Source of the DNA: Candidatus Pantoea persica | Lineage (GTDB): Bacteria > Pseudomonadota > Gammaproteobacteria > Enterobacterales > Enterobacteriaceae | Direction of reading: 5' to 3' | Assembly: GCF_013753875.1 (NCBI RefSeq) | Contig: NZ_SMDS01000017.1 | Location: forward strand, 186,001-250,000 | Length of the DNA: 64,000 nucleotides | Shown here: positions 52,464-62,771 of the stretch, piece after piece | How the letters are laid out: each line of letters begins with the position of its first letter | How positions within the stretch are numbered: position 1 is the first letter of the stretch | Translations under genes and position numbers: made by a program | Notes under the pieces: generated by a model | Databases searched by the model: none | Seen by the model: the letters and a program-made list of their open reading frames with translations, nothing else | Told to the model about the DNA's origin: nothing

Positions 52464-52513
52464 GTTTTTTAGACTTCATGTGGCACTTTTCAGGGAAATG
52501 TGCACGGAACCCC
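52464..52513. repeat. Tn3-type terminal inverted repeat, right
   Basis: Ends TGTGCACGGAACCCC; its complement begins GGGGTTCCGTGCACATTTCC, near-identical to the classical Tn3 end. AACAC follows at 52514-52518. Confidence 0.92.
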
Positions 52514-52518
52514 AACAC

Positions 52519-53545
52519 CTCCGAAGTTATCCAAAAACGTTTACTGGTGAAGGCAGATGTCGCAAAACCGGCGCTTGCTAAAGTCTGGCAGGAAAAAGGC
52601 GACATTCTGCGCAACCAGCTTGCTTTTGATCCCACAACTACCACTTCTTTGCGCCCCTACGCCAGTGAAGGAGAATTTATTGAACTACCCCCGTTTGTTC
52701 CGTGGCACTACCAGATTCTGCAGAAGGTATTTGAATCTATCCGTACTAAAGGTGCCGCTGGTAAACAGTTAGCTATGGGTGAACGCTCACAGTTAGAAGA
52801 GTTCCAGACTGCGGCACAGAAAATCTCGCCCCTCAAGGCTGGATTTTCTGGTGCCTTTCTGGCGTTTGTATGCGGCGATTAAAAGCTTCCTCGAACCGGC
52901 TGTCAGCCGCACTATCACTCAGTGCCTGCCAGAATGGCATCCTTGATGAGTTCGATGGCAACTTACTGAAAACGCTATTCCTGATCCGCTATGTCGATGT
53001 GCTGAAAAGAACATTAGATAATCTTGTCACCCTTTCGATAGACAAAATCGATACCGATAAAGTCGATCTACGCCGTCGCGTTGAAAAAAGCCTGAACAAG
53101 CTGGAACGTGAAATGTTGATTATACATGTTGAAGACAAATACGTGTTCCTAACCAACAAAGAAAAAGAGATCGAGAACGAGATCCGCAACGTCGAAGTCG
53201 ATTTCTCCGCGATCAATAAAAAACTGGCGTCAATAATCTTTGATGACGTTCTGAAAAACCGGAAGTATCGCTATTCAGCGAATAAACAGGACTTCGACAT
53301 CAGCTGCTTTCTGAACGGTCACCCGTTAGATGGCGCAATGCTTAACGATCTGGTGGTAAAATTTCTCACACCAAAAGATCCGAGTTATATGTTCTATAAC
53401 AGCGATGCCGCCTGTCGCCCTTATACTTCAGAAGGTGATGGCTGTATTTTGATTCGCCTGTCTGATGAGGGACTTACCTGGACCGATATTGATTTAGTTG
53501 CCCAGACCGAAAAATTCCTCAGGAACCACGCCGGGCAGCGCCCGG
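52519..53545 (+). pseudogene. brxC: BREX ATPase BrxC, middle part
   Basis: Resumes exactly after the transposon: SEVIQKRLLVKADVAKPALA, KVWQEKGDILRNQLAFDPTT, WHYQILQKVFESIRTKGAAG. A frameshift near 52840 moves to a frame with NGILDEFDGNLLKTLFLIRY, KYRYSANKQDFDISCFLNGH, TSEGDGCILIRLSDEGLTWT. BrxC homology ends at about GQRPE near 53545, where pglZ sequence follows in frame. The C-terminal half of BrxC is therefore deleted. Confidence 0.85.
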
Positions 53546-55723
53546 AACATTTCAGCACTAAACTTCTTTCCGTCTTAAAAGGCCTGGTAACTGAGCAGGA
53601 AAACGAAGCCTCTCTTGATAAGAAGATGATTGCGGTCATCACTGGCGTAAAAACAGCAAAAACGGAAGAGATTCTGTTCAGCCTGATAACCCAATACGTT
53701 AATCAGCAAAAAGATGACGACAGCGATCTGGAAAACACACTGGCAATGCTTAAACGCCACGACCTTGAAGGCGTGCTGTGGGACATTCTAAATTAGGAAA
53801 TGGGCTACCAGGCCGAACAGCCTTATCTGGAGAACCTGCTCCGTAAGTTGTTCTGTACCGATCTCTCTGCACAGACTGATCCACAGAAATGCGAATGGCT
53901 GGAAAAAAACGTGCTGACCACGCCTTTAGGCAGAGCCTCCGCGCTGGCATTTATGGTCACCTGGCGCGCCGACCGTCGCTATAAAGACGCCTATGATTAT
54001 TGTGCACAGCAAATGCAGTATGTACCGCGACTAGAAGACCAGTACCGTCTCAGCTCACCGTATTTTTGCACGAGTGCGAAACCACGCTGAGCATTGAACA
54101 GACCATCATTCATGCGCTGGTGACGCAACTTCAGGAAGAGAGCACCACTCTCGACCGTGAAGCCTTCAAGAAGCTTTTGTCCGGACGCCAAAGTAAATAC
54201 TGGTGCCAGACTCGTCAGGAATACTACGTCATCGATGATGTGCTTCGTCAGGCCGAACGGCTGCTGAATCTGCGTAATCGTCATATTGACGGCTTCCATT
54301 ATCAGGATAGCGCAACATTCTGGAAAGCGTACTGCGAAGAGCTGCCCCGCTTTGACCAGGCCTACCGCCTGTTTAACGAATACGCGCTTTTGGTTCACAG
54401 CAAAGGCGCAATGATTCTGAAAAGCCTGGATGACTATATCGAAGCGCTGTATTCCAACTGGCACCTGGCAGAATTAAGCCGGAGCTGGAATCAGGTTCTG
54501 GAAGCCGAAAACCGTATGCAGGAGTGGCGTATTGCGGGCGTTCCACGGCAACAGAACTTCTACAATGAGGTGGTTAAGCCTCTGTTTAACAATCCACAAA
54601 TCAAGCGCGTATTTGTCACTATCTCCGACGCGCTGCGTTATGAAGTGGCAGAAGAGCTGGGCAATCAGCTCAATACTGAGAAACGCTTTACTGCCGAGCT
54701 GCGTTCCCAATTGGGCGTGTTACCCAGTTGGGTATGGCTGCATTACTGCCTCATGAAAAGATATGCTATCAACCGGGTAATGGCGAAATCGTCTATGCGG
54801 ACGGGTTGTCTACTTCAGGTACGCCTAGTCGCGATACCATTCTCAAGAAATATAAAGGACGGGAGCCTATTCGCGATTACGAGGTCGTTTATATCTGGCA
54901 TAACACCATTGATGCCATGGGTGACAGCGCATCGACAGAGGAGAAAACCTTTGAAGCGTGCCGCAACGCGGTGGTTGAACTGAAGGATTTGGTGACTCGT
55001 GTGATAAAATGTCTCCACGGTACACGCATTATCGTAACAGCGGACCACGGTTTCCTGTTCCAGCAGCAGCCCCTTTCCGGCCAAGATAAAACCACGCGAC
55101 AGATCAAGCCAGACAATACAATTAAAAACCACAAACACTTTATTATCGGCCATCAACTTCCTGCCAATGATTTTTGCTTGAAAGGAAAAGTGGCGAATAC
55201 CGCAGGCGTCAGCGATAACAGCGAGTTTCTGATCCCGAAAGGGATCCAGCGTTTCCATTTCTCGGGCGGCGCGCGGTTTGTGCACGGTGGTGCCATGGTA
55301 CAGGAAGTCTGCGTTCCCATATTGCAGAAAGTGCTGCAGAAAACCGCAGCTGAGAAGCAACCTCAGCGTCATCCGGTAGACATTGTGAATTACTATCCGT
55401 TGCTCAAACTCGTCAATAACATTGATAAAGTCAGCCTGCTGCAAAACCATCCGTTAGGTGAGTTATACGAATCGCGAACTCTGAACATCTTCATCGTCGA
55501 TAACGCCAATAATGTGTTATCTGGTAAAGAGCGAATCTGCTTTGACAGCGATAACAACATAATGGAAAAACGATTTCGTGACGTTATCTTGAAGCTGATT
55601 GGCGCGAATTTCAATCGCCGCAATGAATACTGGCTGATACTGGAAGATGCACAAACGGACACGGGTTACCAAAAGTACCCTGTCATTATCGATCTGGCAT
55701 TTCAGGGTGATTTTTTTAAATGA
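53546..55723 (+). pseudogene. pglZ: BREX phosphatase-like protein PglZ, 5'-deleted
   Basis: PglZ is an alkaline-phosphatase-superfamily core BREX protein. Its N-terminal region is deleted; sequence starts HFSTKLLSVLKGLVTEQENE. An amber codon at 53794-53796 (Gln to stop) follows WDILN, a frameshift near 54025, then a long frame SIEQTIIHALVTQLQEESTT to FVTISDALRYEVAEELGNQL (metal site). After another shift near 54730, VYIWHNTIDAMGD and GTRIIVTADHGFLFQQQ carry the other metal ligands. The end FNRRNEYWLILEDAQTDTGY is normal. Confidence 0.88.
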
Positions 55724-55729
55724 GGCGAT

Positions 55730-57817
55730 ATGCAAACCCATCATGACTTACCCGTTCCAGCCGTATCCGAAGGGGAACTTGTCGCAGAAGGTTAAGATCT
55801 GGACGCCTTGCTGAATCAGCATTTCCGTGGTCGGGTGGTACGAAAGGACCTGACTAAACAGCTCAAGGAAGGGGCTAATGTCCCGGTCTATGTGCTGGAG
55901 TATCTGCTAGGTATGTACTGAGCTTCCGACGATAACCAGATCGTCGAACGAGGCTTGCAGAATGTTAAGCGTATTCTGGCTGATAACTATGTCCGTCCTG
56001 ATGAAGCGGAGAAGGTGAAATCGCTCATTCGTGAGCGGGGATCCTACAAGATCATCGATAAAGTATCGGTAAAGCTCAATCAGAAGAAAGACGTTTACGA
56101 AGCCCAGTTCTCCAACCTCGGCATTAAAGATGCACTGGTTCCACCGAAGATGGTCAAGGACAACGAGAAGCTATTGACTGACGGCATCTGGTGCATGATC
56201 ACTGTGAACTACTTCTTTGAGGAAGAGCAGAAAACTTCGCCCTTCTCCCTGATGACGCTTAAACCTATCCAGATGCCGAATATGGATATGGAAGAGGTGT
56301 TTACCGCACGTACGCACTTCAACCGCGACCAGTGGATTGATGTCTTGCTGCGCTCCGTGGGTATGGAAAACCCGCCAATATTGAGCAACGAACCAAGTGG
56401 CATCCGATCACCCTCATGATCCCTTTCGTGGAAAACAACTATAACGTCTACGAACTTGGCCCACGCGGTACCGGTAAAAGTCATGTCTATAAAGAATGTT
56501 CGCCAAACTCACTGTTAGTTTCCGGCGTGCAAACCACGGTAGCAAACCTGTTTTACAACATGGCCCGCCGCCAGATTGGCCTGGTCGGCATGTGGGATGT
56601 GGACGCGTTTGATGAAGTAGTGGGGATCACTTTCAAAGACAAAGACGGCGTGCAAATCATGAAAGATTACATGGCGTCTGGCTCGTTTTCCCGCGGTAGA
56701 GATTCGATTGAAGGCAAGGCATCAATGGTGTTCGTCGGTAACATCAATCAGAGCGTTGAGACGTTAGTCAAAACCAGCCATCTATTAGCCCCCTTCCCTG
56801 CGGCCATGATTGAAACGGGGTTTTTCGACCTCTTCCATGCCTATATCCCCGGCTAGGAAATCCCGAAAATGCGCCCAGAATTCTTTACCAATCGCTATGG
56901 CCTTATCACGGATTATCTCGCCGAGTACATGCGGGAAATGCGTAAGCGCAGCTTCTCCGACGCGATTGATAAGTTCTACAAGCTGGGTAATAACCTCAAC
57001 CAAGCCCGACGTTATCGCGGTAAGGCGCACAGTTTCAGGTTTACTAAAACTTCTTAATCCCAATGGTTCTTACAGCAAAGAAGATGTCCGAGTTTGTCTG
57101 ACCTACGCCATGGAAGCCCGCCGTCAAGTCAAAGAACAGCTTAAAAAGCTAGGCGGACTGGAGTTCTTCGATGTGAATTTCAGCTACATCGATAACGAGA
57201 CGCTGGAATAATTCTTCGTCAGCGTACCAGAACAGGGTGGCAGCGAATTAATTCCCGCCGGCATGCCGAAACCAGGTGTAGTACATTTGGTTACACAAGC
57301 GGAAAGTAGCATGATGGGTCTGTATCGCTTCGAAACTCAGATGACCGCAGGCAATGGTGAGCATAGCGTTTCTGGTCTGGGAGCAAGCACCTCGGCTAAG
57401 GAAGCTATCCGGGTTGGATTTGACTATTTTAAAGGCAACCTCAGCCGCGTTAGCGCGACAGCGAAATTTTCTGAACATGAGTACCATCTGCACGTAGTCG
57501 AATTGCATAATACCGGACCAAGTACTGCAACCAGCCTTGCAGCGCTGATCGCGCTGTGTTCCGTATTACTAGCGAAACCCCTTCAGGAACAAATGGTCGT
57601 ATTAGGCAGCATGACGCTCGGTGGAGTGATAAATCCTGTCTAGGATCTGGCAGCTAGCTTACAACTTGCTTTCGACTGCAGCGCCAAAAAGGTCCTTTTC
57701 CCCATGTCTTCCGCGTTAGATATTCCGACAGTACCAGCCGAATTGTTTACTAAATTTCAGGTCAGTTTTCATGCAGAACCTGTAGACGCAGTTTATAAAG
57801 CTTTGGGTGTGAATTAG
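55730..57817 (+). pseudogene. brxL: BREX Lon-like protease/ATPase BrxL, broken
   Basis: Starts MQTHHDLPVPAVSEGELVAE 6 bases after pglZ. TAA near 55795 and TGA near 55919 stop it early; later VKRILADNYVRPDEAEKVKS, a frameshift near 56385, Walker A LGPRGTGKSHVYK, Walker B region VGMWDVDAFDEVVGITF, TAG at 56854-56856 replacing a conserved Trp (AYIPGWEIPKM), a frameshift near 57000, TAA near 57210 and TAG at 57641-57643 replacing Gln (GGVINPVQDLAASL). The Lon-like domain keeps GPSTATSLAALIALCSVLLA. Confidence 0.92.
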
Positions 57818-57920
57818 GAGTAATAATATTTTCAGCAAATCAGAGAGGGTACCAATGTCAAAACGGTCTGAAATTTAATTTATAAGACCTTGCCTATCCA
57901 AATGGGATAGCAATAAGGTA

Positions 57921-58957
57921 TTGACTCCAGCTTATACTTTGCAGTGTTTGAAGCATAAAAGAGTTGTTCAGATAAATTTAGACAATTTCCTCTTACAAAG
58001 GATGGAGGAATTATCATCGACATCAACACTGGAAGATGTAGAAAGAGTTGGATTATTACCGCTGGTAGATTTATTGCAATCAGGAGATACTTGTTTAACC
58101 GAAATTGGTATTCATGAAAAGTCAGATATATGGGTTGAAAAATCGAGGGCTGCATATCAAGATTTTTGCCGCCGATTTTGGCTAGGGCACATTGACGATT
58201 CCGAGGCGACTTTCAGACATGACTCCCCAGAGTCTTAATAAAAGAAAGTTAATTTCCAGGAACTTTCAGCTGAAGAAAAAACTGTATATGGTCTCCATTA
58301 TTTGTCAATACTTCAAATTCAAAGTATAAAGCCAAAATATCCTCACCTCAAACCTGAAGAAAGATTTGAAGTATATCTTTATTGTATGATAACCTTTACT
58401 AATATTATTAGTATATATGATTTAGAAATGGCAAAACATGCTTTCTGGGATCTTGATTCAAACACTATCAACCAGTTACCTGATAGTATCCATACGCGCC
58501 GAAAATATATAAAAGAAAATCTCTATAAAAATGGAAGTAATCTTGACAAATGTCGGTGGCATGCATTCGATGCTGCGATGAATTTATACTGGCTTACAGG
58601 AGCTAACTTTTCAGAAGATATAGGTTCATCCATCACTTTAAATGGCGTAAAGTTTGAGACTAAACATTGGGTTAGGACAAGTGATAAAAAATCACATTAT
58701 ATCTCACAAGACATTCATCATATTTATTATGAGGGCTCAACGATGAAGGCGTTGAGTTCTTGCAGAGAAAATGATATGACTGCATTTCAATACTGGAAAA
58801 TTGTTGATAGCATTTCAGGATCAGTACTGTCGTTTCGGAGACATTCCAAAAAAAATCAACCCCGAACATTACTAAATTGATTGATTTGGCTGTAGAGAAA
58901 ATCGAAAAGGATTTACAGGATTTTTTCTTGACAAGAAAAAGCAAAACTTTTCAGTAG
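57921..58957 (+). pseudogene. unrecognised gene downstream of brxL, disrupted
   Basis: Not recognised. One frame carries MTPAYTLQCLKHKRVVQINL to EATFRHDSPES, a double TAA at 58236-58241, then continues in the same frame KKVNFQELSAEEKTVYGLHY to FQYWKIVDSISGSVLSFR. A slip in an A run near 58850 would lead to NITKLIDLAVEKIEKDLQDF and the stop at 58957. Total about 340 residues. Low GC and same strand as the BREX genes; it may be a BREX-island accessory. No catalytic motif is evident. Confidence 0.5.
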
Positions 58958-59290
58958 CGAGATGATACGGCCTAGTTAATTCTGAGCCTTGTTCATCTAG
59001 ACAGAATCACAGCCCTATGCGTGTAGGATGGTAATTAATATGAGGTAAAATCATACCCTAATACTCGCATTTCGTATGCTTTACTGTCGTAGATCACTGA
59101 ATTCGGCCATTTGCCTGCCACAATAAACCGACAAGCTCTGAACGGAATTTTTAATCCTGCACCGCAAATTTATGCTCAGTTACTATACTAGTTAATATAT
59201 GGTTGATTCTAATTTCCCGTAGTCAAAAGGGCTTAGCCTTTTCTCCTGATTGGCATCAAGAAAATCCGCCCACTACTACAACATGAACCT
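58958..59290. other. AT-rich gap, no gene recognised
   Basis: About 330 bases downstream of the unknown gene. Short fragments only; possibly the decayed 3' part of the integrase gene. Confidence 0.45.
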
Positions 59291-59863
59291 CCTCTTGCCT
59301 ACTTGTGCGGGGTTGTAGTCGGCCAAGCTACTCTACACGGCGAAGCGTATGCTCGCGAGTACGCTGCTGCAAACGGGCGGCGACGTCAAGCTGCCCAGAT
59401 AATTGCACTGCTTTAATGGTTACAAGCAGATCTCGCATCTTCAGTTCCGCAATGTTCCGCTTACTGATGGCAGCAAAGAGACTGTCTTCGAGACTTTTCA
59501 ATACACGAGCGCTATAAGATACAGACCATTTCTGATTGCTGGCATGCCAGTTTCTAGCGACTACTTCGAATGTTATCGCTTCCTACTCTTGTCTACCTTA
59601 ACAGCTTTCTTGCTTTCACTAGGATCCATACTGTTAACCAGCAGCTTACCGGCTTCATCCCGGCGAGCCCTTGCATCCGCCAGCGAAATTTCAGGGTGTT
59701 TCCCCAATGCCATCATCTTCTCTCTGCCGCCAAAGCGATAACGTAACCGCCAGTATCTTGAGCCGTTAGGATGAACTAGCAAAACCATGCTTTCGCCGTT
59801 GATAAGTTTAGAGGCTTTTGCTTCGGGCTTTGCCGAACGAACTTTCACATGACTCAGAGCCAT
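59291..59863 (-). pseudogene. P4-type tyrosine integrase, truncated
   Basis: N-terminal DUF4102 arm-binding domain: MALSHVKVRSAKPEAKASKL, then SRYWRLRYRFGGREKMMALG and HPEISLADARARRDEAGKLL. A frameshift near 59573 leads to the core-binding domain (WHASNQKWSVSYSARVLKSL, AAISKRNIAELKMRDLLVTI), then a stop near 59340 and a DYNPAQ remnant. The catalytic RHRY domain is missing. It sits 197 bases from the 3' end of leuX, the arrangement expected of an island integrated at that tRNA. Confidence 0.85.
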
Positions 59864-60025
59864 GATGAGTATCCTTTTAAGAATTCTGTGTAGGGACAAA
59901 AATTATCGAACCGCAATGCACTCGCAGTTGTACCCATGTCAGAAAATCGACGTAGATTGAATGAGGTTGATTTAGGTTGAGTGAAAAGCGCGGAAAACCT
60001 TACAGCTACTAAATTCCAGACACAA

Positions 60026-60056
60026 AAAGAGTCGCCCGTGAGCGACGTCTTTTTTC
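60026..60056. terminator. terminator at leuX
   Basis: GTCGC/GCGAC stem (60031-60046) with T-rich flanks on both strands, just downstream of leuX. Confidence 0.6.
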
Positions 60057-60059
60057 CGA

Positions 60060-60144
60060 TGGTGCCGAAGGCCGGACTCGAACCGGCACGTATTTCTACG
60101 GTTGATTTTGAATCAACTGCGTCTACCGATTTCGCCACTCCGGC
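60060..60144 (-). tRNA. leuX: tRNA-Leu (anticodon CAA)
   Basis: Minus-strand cloverleaf with anticodon CAA (loop ATTCAAAAT), long variable arm, T arm GCCGG-TTCGAGT-CCGGC and encoded CCA. The acceptor stem GCCGGAG/CTTCGGC has a G-U at position 5-68 where E. coli leuX has A-U. leuX is a well-known island integration site; the integrase relic lies directly downstream. Confidence 0.95.
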
Positions 60145-60317
60145 ACGGAAGGGATGCGGAAAACGTTGAGGATTATACCGTTACCCACCCGCCGCGCAAC
60201 CGGAATCGCCTTCCCCGCGCGCTAAACGTCCAAAAAAGCGCCGCCCCCTCTCAATATCCATCTGGCGCCAGCGCGCGCAGCCGTTCCCCCTACAGAATCC
60301 TCCGATTCCGCCCTTCT

Positions 60318-60338
60318 CGCTCCCCGCTCCCCGCTCCC
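60318..60338. repeat. 7-bp tandem repeat, 3 copies
   Basis: CGCTCCC three times in the intergenic region before yjjA; short but another 7-bp unit. Confidence 0.85.
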
Positions 60339-60421
60339 GGAACTTTCCCCCCTCAGACTCCTCTTAGCAAAAATGGCGCTGCAACTCACCGCGCGCGGGA
60401 TACACAGAAAACGAGGTTGAG

Positions 60422-60910
60422 ATGAATAAAGCCACACAACGCACGATTTTGGGGATGGGATTCAGCGCGCTGCTGCTGGCAGGCAGCGCATCGGCATCAC
60501 AGCTGAGCCAGCAGAACAACAGCAACACCAGCGCCACCAACAGCATTGCACAAAACGGCGGGCTGTCGCTGGGCACGCTGACGGGCCTGCTGAATGGCGG
60601 CGACAAGGCGGTCAGCGCCAACAGCATGACCAACGCCGCAGGCGTGATGCAGTACTGCGTACAGCACAACGTCGTCGATAACAACATGAAGTCGGTTAAA
60701 GAGCAGGTGCTAGACAAGCTCGGTCTGAGCACGCAGACAGCGCAGACGCAGAACACCGACTACCAGCAGGGCATCGCCGGCTTGCTTAACTCCGGCAACG
60801 GCCAGCAGCTAAATCTGCAGAGCCTGAGCAGCTCGCCGATGGGCGAGAAGCTGAAAACCAAAGCCTGCGACATGGTGCTGAAGCAGGGCAAAAAATATAT
60901 CGACATGTAA
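60422..60910 (+). CDS. yjjA: DUF2501 protein YjjA
   Basis: Intact 162 residues. Signal peptide MNKATQRTILGMGFSALLLA ending GSASA. The mature domain has NGGLSLGTLTGLLNGGDKAV, AAGVMQYCVQHNVVDNNMKS and LKTKACDMVLKQGKKYIDM, with a conserved Cys pair. Periplasmic, function unknown in the family. CTA-before-G occurs at 60710-60713. Confidence 0.9.
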   Translation: MNKATQRTILGMGFSALLLAGSASASQLSQQNNSNTSATNSIAQNGGLSLGTLTGLLNGGDKAVSANSMTNAAGVMQYCVQHNVVDNNMKSVKEQVLDKLGLSTQTAQTQNTDYQQGIAGLLNSGNGQQLNLQSLSSSPMGEKLKTKACDMVLKQGKKYIDM

Positions 60911-61097
60911 TGCCAGCGGCGCAGAGAGCGGGACGAGCTGTCCCTCGTCCCGGCTCATCGCTCTTCGCCCTTTTCTCTTAAAAAAGAAGGCGCCCTGCCT
61001 TCTCGGCTTTCTCCTTTTTGTAACCTGATCAAGGTACATTTCCCCGCCACGTCAACGGCGCTATAGTGATGGTTTTACGCCACAAAGGACAGCACGC

Positions 61098-61733
61098 ATG
61101 AAAGGCATCAACATTGCGATTTACTTTGATCCCGATCTCATTTTCGCGACCGTATATCAGCCGGACGGCAGCTATCTGAGCAAAAACTTCCAGTACGACG
61201 ACGCGGTTATTGAGGAGATCTATCAGTGGCTGGAGCAATTTACCCCGAATCGCACCCATATCTGCCTGCTGGAACACGATACCGCCGACATCCTCGCCGA
61301 TGAGCTGGTGGATAACGGCTATCACGTCCATCGCGTCAGCACCCACCGGCTGCTGGAGTGGTTCACCTCTGCGCCGCCTGCCAAGCCGGACGGTTCGCCG
61401 GTGCGCGCGCTGCTGCGCTATCTGGAAGAGGAAAAGCCGGAAGAGTACGTGTCGCGCACGCCGCAGATCGAGGCGCTGCTCGATATGTTCGACGATCTGG
61501 ACGCGCTGGAAGAGGTGGAAGAGGACGACGACGAGGATAACCTGCCAGACGACGTGCTGCGCCTGGTGAAGCAGAAAAAGATCACCGCGCTCGCCGCCGC
61601 GCAGAGCCTGATCCCGGAGCTGAACGAACGCATCCGCGAGCACCTGATGCGCTACCCGGAGCTGATGACGCCTGAGCTGCTGGAGGATTTTTTCCCCGAG
61701 CAGCTGGAAGCGATGGAGCGCCCCAAACACTAA
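61098..61733 (+). CDS. unassigned acidic protein, intact
   Basis: Intact 211 residues, family not recognised. The N-terminal half (MKGINIAIYFDPDLIFATVY, LSKNFQYDDAVIEEIYQWLE) looks like an alpha/beta fold. The middle is very acidic (EEVEEDDDEDNLPDD, about residues 140-154), and the C-terminus is helical (IPELNERIREHLMRYPELMT). No signal peptide or membrane helix, so cytosolic. Conservation in a decaying genome argues for use. Confidence 0.7.
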   Translation: MKGINIAIYFDPDLIFATVYQPDGSYLSKNFQYDDAVIEEIYQWLEQFTPNRTHICLLEHDTADILADELVDNGYHVHRVSTHRLLEWFTSAPPAKPDGSPVRALLRYLEEEKPEEYVSRTPQIEALLDMFDDLDALEEVEEDDDEDNLPDDVLRLVKQKKITALAAAQSLIPELNERIREHLMRYPELMTPELLEDFFPEQLEAMERPKH

Positions 61734-61789
61734 CCCTTCCTTGACCAGGCGCGCTGGCCCGCCGCCAGCGCCGCCCTACAGGAGCTGCG

Positions 61790-62460
61790 ATGCAGGCGTT
61801 GCTTGAAGCCATAGGGCTGGGTCTGGTGGTACTGCTGCCGCTCGCCAACCCGTTAACCAAAGTCGCGCTCTTTTTAGGGCTGGCGGGCGAGATGAACTTC
61901 AGCGAGCGCAACCGCCAGGCGCGTCAGGCCTCTCTCTACGTTTTTGCCATCATGATGGTCGCTTGGTACGCAGGCAACGCGGTACTCAATACCTTCGGCA
62001 TCTCCATTCCCGGGCTGCGCATCGCCGGCGGCCTGATCGTCGCCTTTATCGGCTTTCGTATGCTGTTCCCCGCCCAGCCGGTCGCCCACTCGGTGGAGAC
62101 GCAGCATAAGCAGCAGGAGCTGGAGCAAGGCGATGCGCGCCACGAGCTGGTCAATATTGCCTTTCTTGCGATGCCGAGCACCGCCGGGTCAGGCACCATC
62201 GCCATGATTATCAGTTCGGCGTCGACGTTGAAAAGCGGCACCCGCTTCCCCGAGTGGGTTATTACCGTCGCGCCGCCGCTAATCTTCCTGATCGTTGCGC
62301 TGATCCTGTGGATCGACTGCGCAGTTCGGTAAGCATTATGACGCTGGTGGGGAAAGGCGGGATCGAGGCGATCTCGCGCCTGATGAGCTTTTTGCTGGTC
62401 TGTATGGGTGTGCAGTTTGTGATTAACGGCGTGCAGGAAGTGGCGCATAACTTCCATTAA
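61790..62460 (+). pseudogene. marC: MarC-family membrane protein, frameshifted
   Basis: [60 protein letters not shown] and [20 protein letters not shown] fit MarC (six membrane helices). At about 62310 a one-base slip in the conserved LWGSLRSS segment gives [12 protein letters not shown]. The remaining frame [40 protein letters not shown] is otherwise intact. One lesion only, so a recent loss; MarC's transport role is not established. Confidence 0.85.
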
Positions 62461-62771
62461 GACGGGTGTCAAAAAGAAAAAAGCCTGCCTGGTGAGCAGC
62501 CAAAGCGCTCTTTCAGACGCCTCACAAGCCTGAAACGCGAGTGACATAGACCGAAGAGCAAAGCGTCCCGCGACAAGGACAAAAACGCTGGGAGCGTTTT
62601 TGAACAACGCAACGCGCTGGCCCGGTGACGGGCGCACTTCAGAGATGAGGTGCGTAATCGCGCGGGCCGAGCTGCCAGGGATGGTGCTTTTTGCGTCTTT
62701 GCGATCGGGCCTTGTCACCCGCGTCTGCACTGCAAGCAACAAAACAAAGGGCGCTGCAGCGCCCTTCTCTT
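62461..62771. other. gap with terminator, no gene
   Basis: About 310 bases downstream of marC, no recognisable gene; holds the hairpin at 62747-62766. Confidence 0.5.
62747..62766. terminator. terminator of the cytochrome c gene
   Basis: AAGGGCGCTGCAGCGCCCTT is a perfect palindrome flanked by A and T runs, adjacent to the minus-strand stop. Confidence 0.75.

Larger units (their letters stand above)
35891..52513 (+). mobile_element. Tn3-family transposon with split transposase and a 13.4-kb internal chromosomal segment
   Basis: The ends are two inverted repeats starting GGGG and sharing the block GAAAAGTGCCA, very close to the 38-bp Tn3 repeat. They are bordered by identical AACAC. Removing the element and one AACAC rejoins brxC in frame (PNT-SEVIQKRLL). 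The transposase N-terminal half lies at 35989-37595 and the C-terminal half at 51020-52436. Together they make about 3.0 kb, so the original element was about 3.2 kb with no room for a resolvase. The GC-rich DNA at about 37596-51019 is a later addition. The transposase halves have stops and frameshifts, so the element is immobile. Confidence 0.88.
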
